Assembly (NCBI GenBank): GCA_022827185.1
Contig: JAJDTM010000054.1
Coordinates: 1-39,816, forward strand
DNA from: Candidatus Poribacteria bacterium
Lineage (GTDB): Bacteria > Poribacteria > WGA-4E > WGA-3G
Direction: 5' to 3'
DNA: 39,816 nt
Below the pieces are notes generated by a model that was given only the letters and a program-made list of their open reading frames with translations, did no database searches and was not told where the DNA came from. Below are positions 32,242 through 37,995 of this stretch, piece after piece; the stretch's first letter is position 1; each line of letters opens with the position of its first letter. The position numbers and the translations under genes were made by a program.

Positions 32242-32362
32242 AATCAGTCGGATTTTGTTGTTTCTAACCCCCTAAAGAATCAACGGTATGAATGCCTTAG
32301 GGCATTCACCGCCCCTTATCAGGGGGACTTTAAGAGCAAATCAGTCGGATTTTGTTGTTTCT
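32242..32362. repeat. 24-bp duplication flanking a 73-bp insert at the end of the TPR gene
   Basis: AATCAGTCGGATTTTGTTG plus TTTCT occurs at 32242-32265 and again at 32339-32362. The right copy contains the last codons of the TPR gene. The insert between them carries GAATGCC/GGGCATTC and a CCCCTTATCAGGGG hairpin. An insertion with target duplication would explain it. Confidence 0.7.
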
Positions 32363-34323
32363 GTTGAGAGGCGTTTTATGTGTGCTTCGAGGAACTGCAT
32401 TACCGCATTTGTATCGGTGGCTGGGAGGTTGCCGAGCATGCCTGCCTCTTCTATGAGCATCGTCATTTGCACTGGGTCGTTCCTGAGTAAGGTCTCCGTA
32501 TTTTTGTAGTATTCAATGGCGAGCTTATTTTCGGCACGCTTTTCGCTAATCGCGGCGAGATAGACGTGCGCAGCGGCGAGACGTGGGGACTGCCCGCGGT
32601 TCTGGATGAACTCCTCAAAAACGGCGCGTGCCTCGTCATAACGGTTGTCATCGTAGTGGACACGCCCGATGCGGAATTGTGCCCTATCGGCGAAACTATC
32701 CTTATACCTGCCGAGATACCGATCGCGTTCTGGATAGCCGATGGTTGTCTTATAGGCTTGCAGTGCTTCGTTGGAACGGTTCAGTTTTCTATAGAGTTCA
32801 CCGAGTTGGAAGCTTGCCATCATTGCCTGCAAAGTGTTGGGATACGATGTGATGACACTTTTATAAGCCTGGAGTGCTTCATTCGGTGCAGAGAGTTGCT
32901 CAGCATGAACGAGTCCACTGCGATAGCGCGCTTCAGCGGCATAGATTGAATCAGGATGGTGTTTCGATACCTCTTGATATACTTCAATTGCCTTTAGGTA
33001 GTCTTGTAGCTGCCGTTCATAGATCATACCAATTTGCAATCGTGCGCGTGCTGCGTCTGTAGGTGCTAAGGTATTGTTTTGAAGTTGCTCACGTAGGTTT
33101 TCAATTGCTGTGAGGCGTTGAAGTATAGGCAGTTGTTCGGCTGCTTGTTCTGCCTGAGGTGTATGGGGTGATGTGGCAATGAGGTTTCGCGCAATATCTA
33201 ACGCCTTAGCGAAGTCTCTATTTGCGCGCGCTGTGTTCAATCGTTCTAATTCCATTTCCGCCATCTGTTTGGTGAGTTGCTCAATTTTCTTCCCAATTTC
33301 CGCCTTCACTTCAGGTATACTCTTATCGTGCATCGAGATCTGCCCTAAATACCCAGGGTCCAGTTGTGGTAGATAGGCATGAAGGAACGTTTCAAAAGCC
33401 TCAATCGCTTTCGGATAGTTCAAGTTTTTCTCGTGACAGACCCCTGTCCAATAGAGAATAGCGTGCATGTTCCAGAAGTTAGGATATTTCTGTTTCAGTT
33501 TCTCAAACACCGGGATGGCTAACGAGTATTTTCCGGCTGTACGATGGATGTTTGCCATTTGGAAAAGTGCCTCGGCAGCGAAGTTGCTCGTCGGGTAATC
33601 GTCAACGACTTTTCTATATGTTGCCATGGCTAAGGCGGATTGGTTGAGCAGGGTATGCCTTAAGTTTGCGATACGCCATCTCGCTTCCGGTGCGACAGTT
33701 GCCGCTGGGTGTGTTTTTAAGAGTGCCTCATACTTGGCGATTGCCTTTTCAGGTTGGTTGAGTTGCGATGGGTTTCTATAGAGTTCGGCGATCTGGAATT
33801 CGGCAATAGCCCCAAGCGGGGTGCCCTTATACTGAATCGCGATGCGTTGCTGCTGTCTGAGATCGTTGAGTGCTGTATTGATGTCCCGAATCTTCTGTAA
33901 TCCGGTTTTATGCACGAAATGGGAGGCGGGGGCAAGTTTAATGAGTCTATCGTAAGTTTGGATAGCGTCTTGGTAGTTCCCCATGCGGCTGTAGACATCA
34001 CCTTTTTTGATGATTGCCAGGTACAGTTCTTGCGGGGGCAGTCCCTTTTTTTCAAGTTTCAGAATTTTGTCGTAAGCCCTGGCTGCCTTGGTATACTGGT
34101 GCGTATAATTATAATAGATTTCGCCGCTATGGTAGTAGCACCAACTTTTCACTGCAACGTCTTTGGTGGATTCGGCAATCGCTTCGAGTTTATCGTTGGC
34201 TTCCGCATAGCGTCCTGCCTCGACTAAGACGTGCACTTCTTCAAAGTGCGCGTGCGCGAGCGGGCTGATGAGGATCACCAGCAGCGCGTGTAAGAGAAAG
34301 GTAAGCCTGCTTGACGTTTCCAT
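32341..34323 (-). CDS. Exported TPR-repeat protein
   Basis: This 660-residue protein has a signal peptide (SRLTFLLHALLVILISPLAHAHF) followed by TPR and TPR-like repeats over nearly its whole length. Examples are AAIYDKILKL-type units near 60, AIQTYDRLIKLAPASHFV, AIEAFETFLHAYLPQ, AIEVYQEVSKHHPDSIYAAEARYRSG-type blocks, and a final AVFEEFIQNRG unit. It resembles periplasmic scaffold proteins such as BamD or YbgF without matching either. It is the third gene of an operon after an ECF sigma and its anti-sigma factor (gap 21 bases), so it is probably part of the same cell-envelope response. The last 22 bases of the gene are duplicated downstream. Confidence 0.85.
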   Translation of the reverse strand: METSSRLTFLLHALLVILISPLAHAHFEEVHVLVEAGRYAEANDKLEAIAESTKDVAVKSWCYYHSGEIYYNYTHQYTKAARAYDKILKLEKKGLPPQELYLAIIKKGDVYSRMGNYQDAIQTYDRLIKLAPASHFVHKTGLQKIRDINTALNDLRQQQRIAIQYKGTPLGAIAEFQIAELYRNPSQLNQPEKAIAKYEALLKTHPAATVAPEARWRIANLRHTLLNQSALAMATYRKVVDDYPTSNFAAEALFQMANIHRTAGKYSLAIPVFEKLKQKYPNFWNMHAILYWTGVCHEKNLNYPKAIEAFETFLHAYLPQLDPGYLGQISMHDKSIPEVKAEIGKKIEQLTKQMAEMELERLNTARANRDFAKALDIARNLIATSPHTPQAEQAAEQLPILQRLTAIENLREQLQNNTLAPTDAARARLQIGMIYERQLQDYLKAIEVYQEVSKHHPDSIYAAEARYRSGLVHAEQLSAPNEALQAYKSVITSYPNTLQAMMASFQLGELYRKLNRSNEALQAYKTTIGYPERDRYLGRYKDSFADRAQFRIGRVHYDDNRYDEARAVFEEFIQNRGQSPRLAAAHVYLAAISEKRAENKLAIEYYKNTETLLRNDPVQMTMLIEEAGMLGNLPATDTNAVMQFLEAHIKRLSTETTKSD

Positions 34324-34344
34324 GGCTAATATCCCTTAGTTGTG

Positions 34345-34965
34345 CTATTGTAAAGTTGAGTTCCCAGATTGAAGATTCTTGAGATGCGTGTCCGCCACTT
34401 TTGTCCAATTGGTGCCTTGTGCCTGCTCTTTCATTCGGTGGAGTTGGCTTTCTGTCTCCCAGGCATCATTTCGGAGATGACGTGTAATCAGTGCCTCCTC
34501 TAAATTCCGTTGGATGCCTTGCTGGCGGTACTGTTCGATACGTGCGTCAGCGGATTGTGTGTCGGTGAGTCGCAAGGTGTCTTCTGATTGGAAGGGTTTT
34601 CCAATGAAGACAGCAGTGGCGATCAAAGCAACAGCAACACTGCTGACTGCAGCGGTTTTGTACCAGCCGAAGGGTGACCCGACCCCTGCAAAATAGGCGC
34701 GGATGCGTGAGAACAGTGTCTGTTCTTGTGTAGAAGCGAGCCGTTTGTACACGTTCATCTCAATGTTCTTGAGGGCGGTTTCAGGTACAGTTAGTTCCGC
34801 TTGCGCTTTATCTGTCAAGTCAAAGATGGCTGTGTAGGATTCTACAGCTTCAGAACAGTCTTGGCAATTCTTGAGGTGTTGTTCAAAGGGCTCTTCTTCT
34901 GGGGGTGGTAGAAGTTTGGAAGCGTAATCAATCGCTTGCCCTTCAGATTTCTTACATTTAGGCAT
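34345..34965 (-). CDS. Anti-sigma factor with zinc-finger-like N terminus and one membrane span
   Basis: This 206-residue protein has an N-terminal zinc-binding anti-sigma pattern (KCKKSEG, then EQHLKNCQDCSEAV with H, C and C). One membrane span follows at about 102-122 (AAVSSVAVALIATAVFIG), then an extracytoplasmic C-terminal tail. It should hold the adjacent ECF sigma at the membrane until a signal releases it. ATG at 34965 is preferred: AAAGGAG lies 11 bases upstream, directly after the sigma stop codon. A TTG two codons upstream is possible. The gap to the sigma gene is 17 bases, so they are co-transcribed. No regulated protease is in the window. Confidence 0.82.
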   Translation of the reverse strand: MPKCKKSEGQAIDYASKLLPPPEEEPFEQHLKNCQDCSEAVESYTAIFDLTDKAQAELTVPETALKNIEMNVYKRLASTQEQTLFSRIRAYFAGVGSPFGWYKTAAVSSVAVALIATAVFIGKPFQSEDTLRLTDTQSADARIEQYRQQGIQRNLEEALITRHLRNDAWETESQLHRMKEQAQGTNWTKVADTHLKNLQSGNSTLQ

Positions 34966-34982
34966 AATCAATATTTCTCCTT

Positions 34983-35564
34983 TCAAATTTCGTTGTTTTC
35001 CCACAGTGGACGTAGGAGTGTTTGTAACCGTTTTACTGCGCGATGGAGATGAATTTTTACAGTGCCTTCCGCCATGTCAAGCGTTTCAGCGACCTCTTTC
35101 AGTTGTAAACCTTCATACCGGCTTAGCATGAAGACAGCTTTCTGTTTCGGGGAGAGTTGATCAACTGCTTCACGGATAAGGATCCCGCGTTCTTTCTCTT
35201 CAAGCTGCTTCTCCGGGTCGCTATGGAGATCGGTGGCAACGAGGTGTACTTCAGGAATTTCTGTATCGTCCAACGCATAGACAGGGTGGCGCGCTTTCGC
35301 ACGGTGGTAATCGATAGCAAGATTGGAAGCAATCTTGTAAAGCCATGTCGAAAATTTGGCTTTCGGTTGCCAACCTTCTAAGGCACGGTACGCTTTGAAG
35401 AAGACTTCGATGGTGATGTCCTCAGCATCCTCGTAATTTCTGACTGAACGCAGAAGGTACGAGAAGATCTTGGATTTGTAACGTTTCATCAACTCATCAA
35501 AGGCGTTTTGGCGGCCGGCTTGAAACTGAGCGACTAACATTTCATCATCAATCAATTTGTCCAT
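34983..35564 (-). CDS. ECF (sigma-E-type) RNA polymerase sigma factor
   Basis: This 193-residue protein has sigma-2 (FDELMKRYKSKIFSYLLR, EDAEDITIEVFFKAYRAL, FSTWLYKIASNLAIDYHR) and sigma-4 regions (LSPKQKAVFMLSRYEGLQLKEVAETL, GTVKIHLHRAVKRL). The linker between them is long, with an acidic stretch. ECF factors direct transcription of stress or envelope genes. The promoter at 35663-35691 looks like housekeeping sigma-70, not an ECF promoter, so the operon may not be autoregulated (inference). Start ATG at 35564 with a weak GGGACTT site upstream. It heads a three-gene operon with anti-sigma factor and exported TPR protein. Confidence 0.93.
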   Translation of the reverse strand: MDKLIDDEMLVAQFQAGRQNAFDELMKRYKSKIFSYLLRSVRNYEDAEDITIEVFFKAYRALEGWQPKAKFSTWLYKIASNLAIDYHRAKARHPVYALDDTEIPEVHLVATDLHSDPEKQLEEKERGILIREAVDQLSPKQKAVFMLSRYEGLQLKEVAETLDMAEGTVKIHLHRAVKRLQTLLRPLWENNEI

Positions 35565-35662
35565 AAGTCCCGACTTTGATTATCGGTTGAAGTTGTGCCT
35601 CACCTAAGGTAGCGGTGGACAATCACCTGCTAACACTTTTTTTAACGGAAGCCGTTGAAATA

Positions 35663-35691
35663 AGTTTACAGAATTTATGAAGGATTGTCAA
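35663..35691 (-). promoter_or_regulatory. Sigma-70-type promoter of the ECF sigma operon
   Basis: On the minus strand, TTGACA (35691-35686) and TAAACT (35668-35663) are separated by 17 bases. This is about 100 bases upstream of the sigma factor start. The leader contains a small AACGG/CCGTT hairpin. Confidence 0.6.
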
Positions 35692-35704
35692 GATTTTTTC
35701 AGAT

Positions 35705-35828
35705 TATAGTAAATCCCATAATTATTTGTACACACAATAGCTCGTAGGGGCTGGGTGACCCAGCCCCTACGAAGGTACAATGTGGGGGCCTACCGCGAAG
35801 TGTAAACCTATTTTCGGAATCTACTATA
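35705..35828. mobile_element. MITE-like element with TATAGTA ends and a central hairpin
   Basis: TATAGTAAATCCC (35705-35717) and GGAATCTACTATA (35816-35828) are inverted with two mismatches, as in IS630-type MITEs that insert at TA. The centre is a perfect 14-bp hairpin CGTAGGGGCTGGGT/ACCCAGCCCCTACG (35743-35771), found again at 37922-37950. The remaining bases to 35923 hold nothing I can identify. Confidence 0.6.
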
Positions 35829-35922
35829 AGGTCTGAACTGTGATTCATGGGATTTTAGGGATTATTGGGATGAGTGGGAACTCCAACGTTTTGGCTTTGA
35901 AGTTCCCGGTATCTTGGGGGGT

Positions 35923-35955
35923 GTTATAAGTTATAAGTTGACTGCTTGTGGCAGT
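35923..35955. repeat. Heptad run at the end of the Rpn-type nuclease gene
   Basis: GTTATAAGTTATAAGTTGAC with the core start CTGCTTGTGGCAGTTC follows. It resembles the left part of the element at 11612. The partner arm is absent. Confidence 0.55.
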
Positions 35956-37101
35956 TCAGTTTATTGTCGCTGCCAAGCGTTCTTGAAAGGCGTGAAAACT
36001 CTCAACTAAAGACGCCTCAAGATTGAGTTGCTTGAGCCGGTTGAGGTCTTCAATGGCTTCAATTGCTGGTGTGAGTGTGTCAATGTCAGCGTCAGGGAAT
36101 CGGGAGTTGAGGATAGCGAGTGTGCTTTCGATACTCGTCCGACGCGACCCTTGCTCAATGCCTTGTTCGATGCCTTGTTCGATGCCTTGTTCGATGCCTT
36201 GTTCGATGCCTTGTTCGATGCCTTGCTGAATGCCGCGTTGTTCGCCCCGTTGTTCGCTGAGTTCAATGATAGAGTCTGCCATATCTACGATCTCCTGATT
36301 CTGTGTATGCTCTCGAGTGAGGATACGAAGTAAGTCTTGATGTTCACCTGCTTCTCTGCGGTGCAGGATGAGGAGGAAAAGATACAAGATGGCGCGCGTA
36401 TACGCCTCTATATCCTGTGTGTGCAAGTCCCTGAGTCCGGCTAAAGCGTCAAGGAGGGCTTGTCGCATGGCGAGTGGATCGGAGTGCTCCTGTCGCAAGA
36501 CCGTCAACAACCATCCCAAAGCGTGCCCGGTTTGTGTCAGTTCATCAGGGTCTGTGGCTTTGACATCGAGGAACAGCGTGTCGAAGGTCGGGACGAACCG
36601 TTTGAGGACTTCAGGGAGGTCCATGAGAGCCGTCAGAGAAAACGGAGACTTCCAGGCTCCGGTGCCTGTGTAAAACACGACCGGCACGATCGGAGTCAAC
36701 CGCCACTCCGACTTGGGGAGTTTCCCCTCTACCCAGGGGCGCCGCTCCTCCATCCATATCTGCGTCATATAAGAGAGCAGCCGAAGTTCCATGGACGGGT
36801 CGACAGTAGATTGGTGTTCTATGAGGATATAGATGATCAGTTCCTCACACTTCCCTGTCGGCTCCCGAAACGGCACACTGAAGATCATATCCGATTCTTG
36901 CGTCCGCAGTTCATCGGAGATGAAACTTCGGTTGAGTTGTTCTACGCGCTCAAAGTCAAGCGCGTCGGCGATCTCACCGGCAAGCATTGCAAGTAACGCT
37001 TGGAGGTGTTCGCGCTGGCGGATCAACCATTTCGCGCTCCTATCGGGGAAGTGGCTGCTCGATACGTTTGACAACTCCCGAAGGTCTTCTTCTGTGAACA
37101 T
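35956..37101 (-). CDS. Rpn/YhgA-family recombination-promoting nuclease-like protein
   Basis: This 381-residue protein starts MFTEEDLREL, with an Rpn/YhgA-type PD-(D/E)XK core: D in ESDMIFSVPF, then IYILIEHQSTVDPSMELRLLSYM (E-x-Q as in this family), and the PIVPVVFYTGTGAWKSP block. Such proteins are annotated as transposase-like, and Rpn proteins of E. coli promote RecA-independent recombination. A run of GIEQ repeats at about 291-314 is encoded by a 12-bp tandem repeat (36158-36229). A helical tail of about 60 residues follows. The GIEQ repeat run is common in this family and is prone to change in copy number. No ribosome-binding site is strong; start ATG at 37101. Confidence 0.83.
   Translation of the reverse strand: MFTEEDLRELSNVSSSHFPDRSAKWLIRQREHLQALLAMLAGEIADALDFERVEQLNRSFISDELRTQESDMIFSVPFREPTGKCEELIIYILIEHQSTVDPSMELRLLSYMTQIWMEERRPWVEGKLPKSEWRLTPIVPVVFYTGTGAWKSPFSLTALMDLPEVLKRFVPTFDTLFLDVKATDPDELTQTGHALGWLLTVLRQEHSDPLAMRQALLDALAGLRDLHTQDIEAYTRAILYLFLLILHRREAGEHQDLLRILTREHTQNQEIVDMADSIIELSEQRGEQRGIQQGIEQGIEQGIEQGIEQGIEQGIEQGSRRTSIESTLAILNSRFPDADIDTLTPAIEAIEDLNRLKQLNLEASLVESFHAFQERLAATIN
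36158..36229. repeat. 12-bp tandem repeat, six units, inside the Rpn-type gene
   Basis: Unit ATGCCTTGTTCG repeats in perfect register five times, then once with changes. It encodes repeated GIEQ tetrapeptides on the minus strand. Units of 12 bases keep the reading frame when copies are lost or gained. Confidence 0.9.
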
Positions 37102-37350
37102 GCACCCGCCTTTTCAGACACGTATGCCCTCGCGGAACGCACGCATCCGACTTATATCTCCAACTTATATCATAGAGTCTAACACACTTTACCCGCCTTG
37201 TCAAAGAAAAATTACCCCTGCGGAAACAAAACACGGACATGCCCCGGAACACACATCCTTGTTTTCAGGGTCGATATACCATAAGGTGCAGTTTCACACC
37301 GAACCATAGGTATCAATTTAGGGATTGTTTCGTGGTATTTTGTAACACCG
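37102..37350. other. Intergenic, no gene or clear element
   Basis: I see no coding frame, repeat family member or promoter here beyond short AT-rich stretches. The repeat-rich block begins at 37352. Confidence 0.5.
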
Positions 37351-37351
37351 A

Positions 37352-37500
37352 TATAAACATGCCACCCCTACGGGGAAACCTGGGTTTTTGCTCGAAAACG
37401 CTGCTATAAACATGCCGTCGCTACGCGACTGAAGAGGTTTTTGAAGGCTTCAGGGTTTCCGCGTAGTACCCGGTTCGGTTAGGAAACCGAACCTACCGGG
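37352..37500. repeat. Hairpin repeat cluster (two TATANACAT hairpins, one intact GGTTCGGTT hairpin)
   Basis: Hairpin 37352-37375 has stem CCCC, loop TAC and stem GGGG. Hairpin 37405-37429 has stem GTCGC, loop TAC and stem GCGAC. The conserved AAGAGGTTTTTGAAGGCTTC stretch then leads to an intact GGTTCGGTT hairpin at 37470-37499. The order is the same as at 26432-26540. Confidence 0.75.
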
Positions 37501-37560
37501 AATGGGAACCAAGACGGGACTAAAGAGGTTTTTGAAGTCTTCAAGGTTTCCGCGTAGTAT

Positions 37561-37747
37561 CCGGTTCGGTTGATGAAGATTAATTTTTTAATTCGGTAAT
37601 ATTGGAACGTGCGATGAATCGCACTACTACGAACCTGCCCGTTTGTAGTAGGGCAATTCTGCGGCGTACACGCCCAAATGCGACGTGCATTATTGCCCGT
37701 CAATTACCGAAATATTTTCTTAAACTTCATCAAACCGAACCTACCGG
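37561..37747. repeat. GGTTCGGTT hairpin with large palindromic element (copy 3) in its loop
   Basis: GGTTCGGTT (37563-37571) and AACCGAACC (37733-37741) are the hairpin arms; in intact copies only AGGA lies between. Here a 158-bp palindromic element (37573-37730, ends ATGAAG and CTTCAT) replaces that loop. The element contains the 32-bp module at 37660-37691. This shows nesting three levels deep. Confidence 0.9.
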
Positions 37748-37765
37748 GAATGGGTTAGGATCCCC

Positions 37766-37863
37766 TTCGGTTGGGAATGCACGTCGCAAATGTAAAACTA
37801 AGACAAATTTTGCGGCGTGTGGGCAAAATTTGGGCGTGTACGCCGCAAAACCGAACCTACCGG
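37766..37863. repeat. GGTTCGGTT-type hairpin with module, itself interrupted by a CAAATTTTGC hairpin
   Basis: Arms TTCGGTTGGG and AAACCGAACC enclose the module (starts AATGCACGTCGC at 37776, ends TACGCCGCA at 37847). About 40 extra bases interrupt the module, carrying a perfect hairpin CAAATTTTGC (37804-37813) and GCAAAATTTG (37823-37832). Confidence 0.8.
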
Positions 37864-37880
37864 GCTTTCAGTCTTCGGTT

Positions 37881-37950
37881 AAGAGGGAAATGTGACTGAT
37901 AAGTTTCCCTCTTATAGCGGGCGTAGGGACTGGGCAACCCAGCCCCTACG
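37881..37950. terminator. Two hairpins downstream of the surface-protein gene
   Basis: AAGAGGGAAA (37881-37890) pairs with TTTCCCTCTT (37904-37913). CGTAGGGACTGGG pairs with CCCAGCCCCTACG (37922-37950, one mismatch). They lie beyond the stop of the minus-strand surface protein and may stop transcription, but neither is followed by a T-run. The second is a relative of the MITE hairpin at 35743. Confidence 0.4.
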
Positions 37951-37959
37951 AGGGTGTGA

Positions 37960-37995
37960 AGTGTACTGGTAACTGACAACTTATAAACTATTTCC
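37960..37995. repeat. Partial heptad element at the stop of the surface-protein gene
   Basis: ACTGGTAACTGACAACTTAT ends with AAACTATTT, which supplies the TAG stop (37988-37990) on the minus strand. Only one arm is seen. Confidence 0.6.

Noticed and set aside
35663..35691. ECF-type autoregulated promoter before the sigma factor
   Set aside because: The best match is TTGACA with a 17-base spacer to TAAACT, a housekeeping-type promoter; no AAC-type -35 box was found.
36158..36229. Possible CRISPR-like array
   Set aside because: Units are 12 bp, directly adjacent, with no spacers, and lie inside an intact coding frame encoding GIEQ repeats.
37561..37863. Integron attC sites
   Set aside because: Paired hairpins suggested it, but no integrase gene is present, no cassette genes lie between them, and the typical core-site arrangement was not recognised.
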